Assembly: GCA_027484495.1 (NCBI GenBank)
Contig: JAIXSW010000255.1
Location: forward strand, 1-18,282
Direction of reading: 5' to 3'
DNA: 18,282 nt
DNA from: Gammaproteobacteria bacterium
GTDB taxonomy: Bacteria > Pseudomonadota > Gammaproteobacteria > Enterobacterales > Alteromonadaceae
The notes under the pieces: generated by a model
Told to the model about the DNA's origin: nothing
What the model saw: only the letters and a program-made list of their open reading frames with translations
Database searches by the model: none
Part shown: one piece after another, positions 1 to 8,400 of the stretch
Layout: every line of letters begins with the position of its first letter
Numbering within the stretch: position 1 is the stretch's first letter
Made by a program: the position numbers and the translations under genes

Positions 1-2
1 AA

Positions 3-977
3 CATGGCTCTGTGCAGGTGCTTGGTTTTGTCCTGACAATGTTGTTGATCCTGACTTTCCATCAATATCGGTTACGTCATATCCATCAGATCAATAAATT
101 GCTGCAGAACTCAGTGCAGGAGCGGGCCAAAGCGCAACTCATTCTGGAAACAAAAGTGACTGAGCGCACCAGAGCGCTGGAAGAAAGTTCGATGACGTTA
201 TCGTTGCGGACCCGGCAGCTGGAGAAAAGCCTGACGGAGATCGCCAAAGCGAATAAAGAGCTCAAGCGGCTGGATAAACTCAAAGATGAATTTATCTCCA
301 CAGTATCACATGAATTACGCACACCGCTGACGTCGATCCGCGGTGCCATTGGCCTGGTCGCGCAGAACGTGGTGCCACTGGGCTCAGACGCCTACCGGCA
401 ACTGGTCGATACTGCGCAACAGAATTGTGAGCGCTTATCACAGCTGATTAATGACCTGCTGGATGTGCAAAAATTTGAAGCCGGTAAGTTTGTGTTGCAG
501 TTAAAACCGGTCGACCTGTTTGAACTGTGTCAAACCGCAGTGCATGGTATCCAGAGCTATGCGCTGCGATATCATGTGCAGGTTGAAATGCAATTCCAGC
601 AGCAGTCTGCGGTCATGGTGCAGGCAGATCCATTGCGTTTGCGCCAGGTGCTGGATAATTTGCTGTCCAATGCAGTGAAGTTTTCCCCGCCAGACAGCAC
701 GGTGGTCCTGCGATTGTCGCAGCAGAATGACATGGTGTTGCTGGAAGTGATCGATCAGGGCCAGGGCATCCCGGATCAGTTTAAACCGCGGATCTTTGAA
801 AAATTCTCACAGGCAGATGCTTCCGACAGTCGCTCAAAAGAAGGGACAGGTCTTGGACTGACGATTTGCAAACGGATCATCGAAAGCCATGGCGGTCAAA
901 TTGGCTTTAGCAGCACCGAACACGTCGGTACGCAGTTCTGGATCCGGCTGGCCCGGCTGAACGGCGAACCGGGTTGA
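3..977 (+). CDS. Sensor histidine kinase, C-terminal part (5' truncated by window edge)
   Basis: This is the transmitter part of a two-component sensor kinase. The frame is open to the left edge, so the true start and any sensor domain lie outside; a GTG at 12 is only the first possible start inside the window. Counting from that GTG, residues 1-18 are a hydrophobic membrane segment and about 25-95 form a charged coiled-coil signalling helix. The HisKA dimerisation domain has the phospho-acceptor His100 in VSHELRTPL. The HATPase_c domain shows an N-box (NLLSNAVKF, Asn216 and Asn220), a G1 box (DQGQG, 248-252), an F-box (FEKFSQ) and a G2 box (GTGLGL, 278-283). All catalytic motifs look intact. 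No receiver or Hpt domain follows before the TGA stop, so it is not a hybrid at its C-terminus. No response regulator is visible here, so the partner and signal are unknown. Confidence 0.93.
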   Translation, partial: HGSVQVLGFVLTMLLILTFHQYRLRHIHQINKLLQNSVQERAKAQLILETKVTERTRALEESSMTLSLRTRQLEKSLTEIAKANKELKRLDKLKDEFISTVSHELRTPLTSIRGAIGLVAQNVVPLGSDAYRQLVDTAQQNCERLSQLINDLLDVQKFEAGKFVLQLKPVDLFELCQTAVHGIQSYALRYHVQVEMQFQQQSAVMVQADPLRLRQVLDNLLSNAVKFSPPDSTVVLRLSQQNDMVLLEVIDQGQGIPDQFKPRIFEKFSQADASDSRSKEGTGLGLTICKRIIESHGGQIGFSSTEHVGTQFWIRLARLNGEPG

Positions 978-981
978 TGCC

Positions 982-1002
982 GGCGGCGGTTTGTCTGCCG
1001 CC
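982..1002. terminator. GC-rich hairpin between convergent genes
   Basis: GGCGGCGG at 982-989 pairs with CTGCCGCC at 995-1002 (8 bp including one G-U pair, loop TTTGT). It lies 5 bp after the kinase stop and 8 bp beyond the stop of the convergent yqfA gene. No T-run follows on either strand, so it may be a 3'-end stabiliser or a Rho-assisted stop rather than a classic intrinsic terminator. Confidence 0.4.
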
Positions 1003-1009
1003 AGCGACA

Positions 1010-1648
1010 TTATTGGGGTGATAGCACATAATGATAAACGGACCAGAAATGACAGATACTGCCGGCGAGAACAAAACAGTGCCAAATCAGGTGGTGGTAT
1101 TTGAGGCTGTGCCACAGATAAAAAATCACGCCGCCGGAATAACATAAGCCACCGGCTAATAGCCACCACAATCCTCCAGCAGGTACATGGTCCAGCATTG
1201 GCCCGGCGGCGATCAGCACCAGCCAGCCCATCAACAGATACAGCATCAGACTCAGACGTTTAAACTTCAGATGGGCGACAAATTCCAGCGCGACGCCTAG
1301 ACAAGCGATGCCCCATACCACCAGCACCAGATAAAAGCCCCAACTATCTTTCAGACTAATCAGCGTAAATGGCGTATAAGTGCCGGCGATTAACAAATAG
1401 ATGGCGCTGTGATCCAGCTTGCGCCAGAACGCCTTTCGCTTGGCATCGGTGCTGGCGTGGTAACAGGCTGAGCAGCTGTACAACAAAATCAGACTGAGGC
1501 CAAATGCCAGCACGGCAAATAAGGCTGCAGGTTCACCTGCGGGCAGGCGCCATAACATCAGGCCGAGGCCAATGACACTCAACACAGCGCCGATTGCGTG
1601 GCTTAGCGCATGCAGGGTTTCGTCATAGCCTTGGTATCTTAAATCCAC
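1010..1648 (-). CDS. yqfA: Hemolysin III / PAQR-family membrane protein (YqfA-type)
   Basis: This is an inner-membrane protein with about seven hydrophobic segments, in the hemolysin III (YqfA/PAQR-related) family. Its physiological role in bacteria is poorly defined; in E. coli yqfA has been linked to membrane fatty-acid behaviour. I chose the GTG at 1648 because it gives 213 aa, close to E. coli YqfA (about 219), and starts just before the family N-terminus (YDETLHALSHAIG). The frame stays open upstream to an ATG at 1759, but those extra 37 residues are not family-like and would run back over the glycosyltransferase promoter. Presumed metal-site residues are present: His64 (SACYHAS), Asp79-His80 (KLDHSAIYLLIAGTYTPF), His190 (IWHCFV) and His200 (ICHFW). 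An AAGAG sequence about 10 nt upstream could be a weak ribosome site. The gene converges on the histidine kinase and is divergent from the glycosyltransferase. Confidence 0.88.
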   Translation of the reverse strand: MDLRYQGYDETLHALSHAIGAVLSVIGLGLMLWRLPAGEPAALFAVLAFGLSLILLYSCSACYHASTDAKRKAFWRKLDHSAIYLLIAGTYTPFTLISLKDSWGFYLVLVVWGIACLGVALEFVAHLKFKRLSLMLYLLMGWLVLIAAGPMLDHVPAGGLWWLLAGGLCYSGGVIFYLWHSLKYHHLIWHCFVLAGSICHFWSVYHYVLSPQ

Positions 1649-1722
1649 AGAATTAATTCTCTTTACGGTTTCTGGTCTGCTCAGCTTACCACATCTGATG
1701 AAACCGGCGACAGCGACGCGGA

Positions 1723-1750
1723 TTGCCTCGTCGGCAGAAACCGCTACAAT
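1723..1750 (+). promoter_or_regulatory. Candidate sigma-70 promoter for the glycosyltransferase-ybgI pair
   Basis: A -35-like TTGCCT (1723-1728) and a -10-like TACAAT (1745-1750) are separated by 16 bp. Transcription would start near 1757, leaving about 26 nt before the ATG at 1783. It sits in the 134-bp gap between the divergent yqfA and glycosyltransferase genes. No comparably good minus-strand promoter for yqfA stood out. Confidence 0.55.
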
Positions 1751-1782
1751 GCGCGGCAATAAACAGTCTTCGGGAGGCTGAT

Positions 1783-3045
1783 ATGCCTTTGTTACTGGTG
1801 CTGGGTTATGTTTGGCCTGAACCGAATTCCTCTGCGGCGGGCTGGCGAATGCTGAGTTTGTTACAGCTTTATCGTCAGCAGGGTTTTCGCATTATCTTTG
1901 CCAGTGCGGCGGAAAAATCACCTCACCGTTTCGATCTATCCAACTGGGGTATTGAAGAAGCGAGCGTGGCGCTCAATTGTCAGAGTTTTGCCAGCCAACT
2001 GCGGCAATGGCAACCGGCGGTGGTGTTATTTGACCGCTTTATGCTGGAAGAACAATTTGGCTGGTGGGTCGACGAAGTTTGCCCGCAGGCGCTGAAATTG
2101 CTCGACAGTGAAGACCTGCATTGCCTGCGTTTAGCCCGACAGCAGGCGTTTAGTGCCAATCGGGCTGTGACGACAGCAGACTTGCGTTCGGAACTGGCGA
2201 TGCGCGAAGTGGCGGCAATCTTACGTTGCGACCTGACGTTGACCATCTCGACGGCGGAACATCGGTTATTAACCGGGTTTTACCAGGTGCCGGTCTCGCA
2301 GCTGTTGTATTGCCCGTTTTTACTGGACGACGCAACGGTGGATACGTCGGTGAGTTTTGAAGCGCGCCGGCATATCAGTTTCATTGGCAACTTCCGGCAT
2401 GAACCGAATTGGCAGGCCGTATTGCGGCTGAAGCAGCTTTGGCCGGCGCTGCGCGCCCGCTTGCCTGACGTTGAATTGCATATCTATGGCGCCTATCCGC
2501 CGCCCAAAGCCACTCAATTGCATGCGCCCAAACAAGGTTTTTTCATCAAAGGCTGGGCTGATCATGCTGCACAGGCGTTTCGTGATTATCGCCTTTGTCT
2601 GGCTCCGCTGAGTTTTGGTGCGGGCCTCAAAGGCAAAATCATTGATGCGATGCGCTATGGAACGCCGGTGGTGACAACTGAGATTGGTGCGGAAGGCATT
2701 AGTCAGCAACAAGATTTCAGTGATTTTCCGGGCGCGGTGGCGAACGAGGATGCCGCGCTGCTAAATGCAACCGTCGCCTTGTATCAGCAGCTATCGCTGT
2801 GGCAACAAGCGCAGGACAAAGCTCCGTCTTGTCTGGCGCAATTTTCTGCCGGGCTCCTGCAGCCGCAACTCTGGCAGCGCATCGAAGTCGTGCAGCAGCA
2901 ATTGAGTACCCATCGGGCTGAGGCTTTTGTCGGCAGCATGTTAAAGTACCATCATCATCGCAGTACCAAATTTATGGCGCAGTGGATCGAAGCGAAAAAT
3001 AAACTGGCCACACAAGAACCGCAGGAGTGTTCCGATGCAAAATAG
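1783..3045 (+). CDS. GT-B fold glycosyltransferase (family 4-like)
   Basis: A 420-aa cytoplasmic glycosyltransferase that should move a sugar from a nucleotide-sugar donor to an unidentified acceptor. The start is the ATG at 1783, preceded by GGGAGG 6-7 nt upstream; an ATG 60 bp further up is in frame but falls at the -35 box. The N-terminal acceptor half begins with a Rossmann-like strand and loop (LLVLGYVWPEPNSSAAGWR, residues 3-21). The C-terminal donor half opens with ISFIGNFRHEPNW (199-211) and contains GWAD (about 257-260). It ends in the nucleotide-sugar loop LAPLSFGAGLKGKIIDAMRYG (around 273-293), followed by TPVVTTEIGAEGI. Many relatives have Glu in the position of Asp288 in that loop, a conservative difference. 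It overlaps ybgI by 11 bp, implying cotranscription. No other polysaccharide genes lie nearby, so the glycan cannot be named. Confidence 0.85.
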   Translation: MPLLLVLGYVWPEPNSSAAGWRMLSLLQLYRQQGFRIIFASAAEKSPHRFDLSNWGIEEASVALNCQSFASQLRQWQPAVVLFDRFMLEEQFGWWVDEVCPQALKLLDSEDLHCLRLARQQAFSANRAVTTADLRSELAMREVAAILRCDLTLTISTAEHRLLTGFYQVPVSQLLYCPFLLDDATVDTSVSFEARRHISFIGNFRHEPNWQAVLRLKQLWPALRARLPDVELHIYGAYPPPKATQLHAPKQGFFIKGWADHAAQAFRDYRLCLAPLSFGAGLKGKIIDAMRYGTPVVTTEIGAEGISQQQDFSDFPGAVANEDAALLNATVALYQQLSLWQQAQDKAPSCLAQFSAGLLQPQLWQRIEVVQQQLSTHRAEAFVGSMLKYHHHRSTKFMAQWIEAKNKLATQEPQECSDAK

Positions 3046-3805
3046 TCCGTTAAGCCGTGACCAGTTGGTCCAGATGCTGAACCAGAAACTAGAGATCACG
3101 CGTGTGCGCGACTATTGCCCGAATGGGCTGCAAGTCGAAGGCCGCAGCGAAATCCGTAAAGTGCTGACCGGGGTGACGGCGTCGCAGGCGCTGCTGGACC
3201 GGGCTGTTGCTGAACAGGTCGACGCGGTGTTGGTGCATCATGGCTATTTCTGGAAAGGCGAAAGCAGTGAAATCACCGGGATGAAAAAGCGCCGGCTGCA
3301 GACCTTGTTACAGCATGATATTAACCTGTTGGCCTACCATTTGCCGCTGGACATTCATCCAGAGCTTGGCAATAACGCCAGACTTGGCGCTTTGCTGGGG
3401 TTGACTGAGATCAGCGCCTTAACCAGCGTGGAACCGGTGGGAGTGGTCAGGCAAGCCAGTCTGGCTGAACCACAAGCCTTAACTGAAATAGTGGCGCTGC
3501 TACAGCAGCAGCTGGGCCGGCAGGTGTTTGTCCATGACGCCGGGATCGGCGCCATAACACAAATCGCCTGGTGTACCGGTGGTGGGCAAGGGTATATCGA
3601 CCAGGCGGCAGCTGCCGGCGCACAACTGTTTATCAGCGGCGAAGTGTCCGAGCAAACTATTCATAGTGCTAACGAGCAGGGCATTCATTTTATCGCCGCC
3701 GGTCATCACGCCACCGAACGTTATGGCATCCAGGCGCTGGGTGAATGGTTGGCAGCAGAGACCGGTATCGAAGTGATATTCAGCGATATCTATAATCCGG
3801 CTTAA
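3035..3805 (+). CDS. ybgI: Nif3-like dinuclear metal-centre protein YbgI
   Basis: A 256-aa member of the Nif3/YbgI family, which forms hexameric rings with a dinuclear metal site. The biochemical function is unsettled; roles as a GTP cyclohydrolase-like or metal-chaperone protein have been proposed. The presumed metal ligands all appear with the E. coli YbgI spacing: His68-His69 (LVHHGYFW), His102 and Asp106 (AYHLPLDIH), and His224 with Glu228 (GHHATER). The N-terminal sequence (LEITRVRDYCPNGLQVEG) and length (E. coli about 247 aa) fit the family well. The ATG lies 11 bp inside the glycosyltransferase gene with CAGGAG about 8 nt upstream, suggesting translational coupling. The 3' end overlaps the convergent elyC gene by 4 bp. 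Confidence 0.95.
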   Translation: MQNSPLSRDQLVQMLNQKLEITRVRDYCPNGLQVEGRSEIRKVLTGVTASQALLDRAVAEQVDAVLVHHGYFWKGESSEITGMKKRRLQTLLQHDINLLAYHLPLDIHPELGNNARLGALLGLTEISALTSVEPVGVVRQASLAEPQALTEIVALLQQQLGRQVFVHDAGIGAITQIAWCTGGGQGYIDQAAAAGAQLFISGEVSEQTIHSANEQGIHFIAAGHHATERYGIQALGEWLAAETGIEVIFSDIYNPA

Positions 3806-4569
3806 TTGGCGGGCTGGCGGTTAAGCTGGTGCAGACGAATGTGCTGTTCCAGCAAGCCGGCGTACTCATAAAATGCGTAGCCAAAAGTCTCCATCGCATT
3901 GACGGTTGGCAACCAGGCTTGCCAGCGCAACGAATCTTCAGGATTGCGGCGCAGGTGATAATCGGCGGGTGCTGCGATCGGGTGTCGCTGTGCACTGGCA
4001 AACCAGCGCATCGCGCGGGGCATGTGCATCGCAGAAGTCACTAATGCCATCGGCTCAGTCGCAGGGATGGTCTTGATTAATAATGCGATCTCGCCTTCAG
4101 TATCGGTCGCATCAGGATGCAGGCGGATCTGCTGTTCAGGCACACCCAAAGCGACTAAAAACCGCCGGGCCACCTCAGTATGTGCTTCGCGCCGCTCTTT
4201 GATCGAGCCACTCAGATGCACCAGTGCCTGCGGCTGCTGGCGCCAAATATGGATCGCTTCGAGTAATCGGGCGCTACTGCAGGGGTCGGCCTGACTGCTG
4301 ATCGGTAAAAATGTAGCATTGGCATGGCTGCAGCCAAGCACCGCAATATGCTTAACCTGTTGCTGTGCAAAGGCCGGATAGGCCAGTTCCAGCGGAGCGG
4401 CAAGCCAGTCGGCAGTCGGTTTGCTGGTCAGCAGCAGACCGCATGCAAGTTGCAGGAACAGCAGTTTTTTCAGATGATGACTGTGTCGCCAGGCGGCCCA
4501 CATACACAGCAACAGTAACAACAGCAGCTGCACTACCGGCGTCAGCAACAATTTAATCAACAGATCCAT
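3802..4569 (-). CDS. elyC: Envelope biogenesis factor ElyC (DUF218/YdcF-like)
   Basis: A 255-aa inner-membrane protein of the ElyC/SanA/YdcF (DUF218) family. E. coli ElyC (YcbC, 259 aa) is needed for normal peptidoglycan synthesis at low temperature and affects undecaprenyl-phosphate availability. Two membrane segments (about residues 3-24 and 34-49) precede a DUF218 domain. Its motifs are VLGCSHAN (77-84), an Arg/Glu helix (SSARLLEAIHIWR), PDATDTEGE (152-160) and VTSAMHMPRAM (177-187). E. coli has GGG where this protein has Gly-Cys-Ser in the first motif. The ATG at 4569 was chosen because an in-frame start at 4683 would add 38 family-unlike residues and run deep into cmoM. Linkage to the divergent cmoM matches the E. 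coli elyC-cmoM arrangement. No clear Shine-Dalgarno sequence precedes the start. Confidence 0.88.
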   Translation of the reverse strand: MDLLIKLLLTPVVQLLLLLLLCMWAAWRHSHHLKKLLFLQLACGLLLTSKPTADWLAAPLELAYPAFAQQQVKHIAVLGCSHANATFLPISSQADPCSSARLLEAIHIWRQQPQALVHLSGSIKERREAHTEVARRFLVALGVPEQQIRLHPDATDTEGEIALLIKTIPATEPMALVTSAMHMPRAMRWFASAQRHPIAAPADYHLRRNPEDSLRWQAWLPTVNAMETFGYAFYEYAGLLEQHIRLHQLNRQPAN

Positions 4570-4575
4570 GAGTTT

Positions 4576-5361
4576 ATGACCAGAAAAACTACAGTAAAAA
4601 CCAAGTCGGACCGCAATTTTGACAGTATTGCCGGCAAATTCCAGCAGAATATCTATAACACGACGAAAGGCCGCTTGCGCCAACTGGTGTTGCAGCGTGA
4701 TTTACTGGAACTGCCCGTGTTAAATCAGGCGACAACCCGGGTGTTGGATGTGGGCGGTGGGCAAGGCCAGCTGGCGTTATGGCTGGCCGCTCAGGGCCAC
4801 CAGGTGACGTTGACCGATTTATCCGCTGAAATGCTGGCACTGGCGCAGCAGGCCGCAACAGAGCAGCAACTCAGTTTGCAGATCCATCACTTGTCCCTGC
4901 AACAACTGACTGAGCAGGCATTTGCTGCGCCGGTGGTGCTCTGCCATGCCGTGCTGGAGTGGCTGGCAGATCCGCAACAGGCGATCGATCAGTTATGGCA
5001 GCTGGTAGAACCTGGCGGCGTGTTGAGCCTGATGTTCTATAACATTGATGCCAAACGTTTTTCGAACATTGTCTATGGTAACTTTAATTATGTGCTGCGC
5101 GATTTGGCGTACAAGAAAAAAGTCAGTCTGAGCCCACAGAATCCGCTGGATCCACGTGAGGTCAGTCAATGGTGTCAGGATGTTGGTTTTGTTCAGCTCA
5201 GTAAAACCGGTGTGCGCTGTTTCCATGATTATCTGCGTGACCGCTCAGAGCAGGAAAGTGAATTCGATAAGTTACTGGAAGTGGAACTGCGTTACAACCG
5301 CACCGAACCTTATGCGTCGTTGGGGCGTTATCAGCACCTGTTATTGCACAAGCCGGCGTAA
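4576..5361 (+). CDS. cmoM: tRNA 5-carboxymethoxyuridine methyltransferase CmoM
   Basis: A SAM-dependent methyltransferase that converts cmo5U to its methyl ester (mcmo5U) at wobble position 34 of certain tRNAs, downstream of CmoA and CmoB, broadening decoding. In E. coli it was formerly called SmtA. The 261-aa protein shows the CmoM N-terminal signature (DRNFDSIAGKFQQNIYNTTKG, 12-32) and SAM motif I (VLDVGGGQGQLA, 57-68), with Asp81 at the end of strand 2. HAVLEWLADP (124-133), PGGVLSLMFYN and TGVRCFHDYLR all match CmoM. The N-terminus is about 10 residues longer than in E. coli, but no ATG, GTG or TTG start exists between 4576 and the conserved block. The upstream region lacks a clear Shine-Dalgarno sequence; only GAG at 4570-4572, too close to the ATG, is present. 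It converges on tamB across a strong hairpin. Confidence 0.95.
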   Translation: MTRKTTVKTKSDRNFDSIAGKFQQNIYNTTKGRLRQLVLQRDLLELPVLNQATTRVLDVGGGQGQLALWLAAQGHQVTLTDLSAEMLALAQQAATEQQLSLQIHHLSLQQLTEQAFAAPVVLCHAVLEWLADPQQAIDQLWQLVEPGGVLSLMFYNIDAKRFSNIVYGNFNYVLRDLAYKKKVSLSPQNPLDPREVSQWCQDVGFVQLSKTGVRCFHDYLRDRSEQESEFDKLLEVELRYNRTEPYASLGRYQHLLLHKPA

Positions 5362-5366
5362 CATCG

Positions 5367-5392
5367 GCAGCGGCTGGCGCACCAGCCGCTGC
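5367..5392. terminator. Perfect 11-bp hairpin between convergent cmoM and tamB
   Basis: GCAGCGGCTGG (5367-5377) pairs perfectly with CCAGCCGCTGC (5382-5392) around a CGCA loop. It begins 6 bp after the cmoM stop and lies 18 bp beyond the tamB stop, so it could act on both convergent transcripts. There is no T-tract on either side, so classical intrinsic termination is uncertain; protection of 3' ends is an alternative. Confidence 0.5.
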
Positions 5393-5409
5393 AGGCCGGA
5401 GAACCAGCG

Positions 5410-8400
5410 CTAATCGAATTCCATTTTATATAACACATCAACCGAGGTCGCGAGGCCTTGTACCGCCTCGACATACACCTGCTGCATCAGCCGGTAGCGC
5501 AGCGTAAACTCGCCAAACTGACTGAAGATCCCGACGCCATATTTGACCTGCAGCCTTGGGGATAAATAACCACTGACTGTCACTTTGGATTTGTCACCGC
5601 TGCCGGCTGTATCCAGACTCAGATCTGAGATGCCAAAGGCTTCGCCAATGGCGCCAACCAGTTGCCCCGAATTGGCGATGCCGATGCCAATCAAGCCGGT
5701 GGTGACCGCGCCATCGCCGGCACTGCTGCCAATATCCCGTCCCAGTAGCAGATAAGCCAGTGCGTTGGCCTGTGGTTTAGAGGGTTCACTGAACACTTCA
5801 ACCAAAGGGGTGTCGGCTAAGCCATTGACGCGCAGGCCGGCAATCACATTATCTTCGGTTTTTTCCGGATTGCGGATCGCTTCAATGGCCAGCAAAGGTT
5901 GGCTGGCCGGGCCATTAAAGGTCAGCCGGCCTTTGCGCAATTTTAAGTCCTGACCATAGGCGCGGAAACTGCCGTCCTTGAGCTGAACCTGGCCATGCAG
6001 CGTCGGTACCATGCCTTGCTGGCGGACGCGCAAATCACCTTGCAAACGGGTTTTCAGACCAAAAGCGGCCAGACGGACCTGTTCGCCAATTTTCAGACGG
6101 ATATCGGAGCTTAGTGTCCAGTTTGATTTTTCGCCGGCACGTTGCTGCGCCGAGATCACAATTTCATCCGCACTGACTTTGGTGGCATTTTCCGGCAGGC
6201 TGTTAAAACGGATGTTACCGGCCGGAATATCAATATTGCCACTGATCTGGCCCGAGTGAGGGCTGGCGGTCAGTCGCAGTTGCGGGCTGATGGTCAGCTC
6301 CGCATCGGTCAACTGCAACTGCAGTTTATCGCCTTTGACGTCGATCTGACTGAACCAGGCGTCCGGCGTCAGCCAATTTGCATCGCCAGTGACACTGAGT
6401 CGGCCTTCCGGTGTTTGCCAGTCACTGTTCAGACTGGCCGCAAAACCGCGGAAACTGGCCAGCAGATTGGCTTTAGTCAGCTCGAGTGGGGCTTGTTGCC
6501 CGGTCAGTTGCAGCGCATCAATAGCCAGACTGCCATAAATCGCCGGATTGGCCAGTGCACCGTCGGCCCGCAGGTTTGCGCTGAGCAGACCATCAAATTT
6601 ACTGTATTCGTTAAACACCGGCTGCAGGAATGTCAGCGACAATGGCGCCAGCTGTAAATTGGCTTTGACCGTTGGCGCTGCGCTGTTTAACGCTTTGATG
6701 TCAACATTCGCGGCAATGGCGCTGTCTTTAGATAAAATCGCCTGCAAATTGCCGGTTAACTGAAAGTCTTTCAGGCCACCAGTTAATCTCAGATCATGCC
6801 AGGGCAGATCCAAAGGCGTAGTGAGCTGATGTCGAAGCAAGCCTGTTGTGCTTTGCAGTTGCCAGCTCAGCTCAGACAAACGACCTTTGAGCCAATTCAC
6901 TGCCAGTTGACCACTGACACTGCCTTCGAGGCTGAGATTCGGCGGTAATACCGGATCGAGGCTGTTCAGCGGTAGTTGCTGCAGTTGCAGCGCGAGTTCA
7001 CCTTGTTTAGTACTGAGTAGCTTGGTTTTACTCAGGCAGATCGATGCGTCGGCCTGCAGCCAGCAGGCGGTTCCCAGTTCTGCCTGTTGCCTAGCCAAAT
7101 CCAGCCGGACTGACCATGGATTTTGTAACTGCCAATCGCCCATGTCGGATTGCAGTCGAAACTCCTGCACATTGGCACGCCATTGTTGGTCTTTGATGCC
7201 GGCTTGCATCGCGAGCACCGCTTTGAGCTGATGACTGTCTAAAGTCAGATGGGTCTGATGTTGTTGTTGTGTCCCTTCGGATTGCCAGTCGAGTTGTTGT
7301 AACTGCCAACCGGGCGCCTGACCGTTTTTTGCGTTCAAACTGATTTGACTGTTCTTTTCACCCATAGCCGGTAACGTGGCACTGGCCGTCAATTCCGCAA
7401 GCGAATAATCATCCAGATAACTGAGCTTTTGGGCGCGCAGGCTCAGTTGCAGATCAGGTTTTTTCAGATCACCGCGTAGCTGAAAGTTCGCGTCAATTTC
7501 GCCTTCGGCCAGTGCGAGCGAATGTGCCAGATCGGCAACGTGCAAAGTCGCATCCAACGTCAGTTGTTCAGCGAGTGCTCCATTGAGCTGCAGCAGATTC
7601 GGTCCATGCTGTAGTTTCAGCCCCGGCGTTTCCAGTTGCAGCAAGCCGCTGCGAGGTTGTTGTAGAGTCAATTTACCGTCGAGCAGCAGCGGTTGCCCGC
7701 GCAGCTCGCCATTGAGCTGCAGCGTATTGGCACGCAGCTGCCATTTGCGGGCAGCATTGGCAGCAAAGTTGGCGGCCAGTTCGATCTGACCACTTATTTC
7801 GCCAGGGTAATCTGCCCAATACAGGCCGGGCTGAAGACCGTTGAGTTGTAACGCAGCCGTCAGCTCCAGCGTGTTTAACTTAAGGGTACCACTGAGATCC
7901 GCTTGGCCATTCAGTGTGCGCAATTGCAGCGCGCTGAGTTCCACTACGCCTTGGTGCTGCCTGGCGCTCAGCGTCCATTCGGCCTGGGGCAGGGCCGGCG
8001 ACTCAGTGGCAACACTCAATGTCAGCTGTTGTTGATGCAGATCACCACTGAACTGGATACCAAGCTGACGCAACGTCAAATCTGCTGGTGGCGGGGCCGC
8101 TTTTGTCGCTATTGCAGTGGCAGATTGAGGATCCGCTGGCGCGGTCACAGGAATTTGGACTTTCGCTGGCCATGGCCAATGTAAAGCGTCGCCATGCAAA
8201 GTCCCCTGAAAAGCCAATGCCGGGCTTAACAGATCGGTTTTCAGTTCGAGTTCCAATGGCCACGGACTTGTGCTGTTCAGTTGCAGTTGCCATGCGGCCA
8301 GGCCGCCACGGCCGTCGATGTTGATCTTCACTGGTGCTGACAGCTGCGCATGGCTCGCTTCCAGTTGCAGCTGCAACGCCAGTTGCTGCGCCAGTCTATC

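Noticed and set aside
834..1169. A 111-aa minus-strand reading frame across the kinase end and yqfA end
   Set aside because: It overlaps two well-supported genes and shows no recognisable domain.
1649..1759. N-terminal extension of yqfA to an ATG at 1759
   Set aside because: The extra residues do not resemble the family and the extension overlaps the promoter region of the divergent glycosyltransferase. The GTG at 1648 gives the expected length.
1723..1782. Glycosyltransferase start at 1723
   Set aside because: That ATG falls in the -35 region and lacks a ribosome site; the ATG at 1783 has GGGAGG at good spacing and begins directly with the first beta-strand.
4570..4683. elyC start at 4683
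   Set aside because: It would add 38 residues antisense to the CmoM N-terminus that do not resemble ElyC; the ATG at 4569 begins directly at the first membrane segment.
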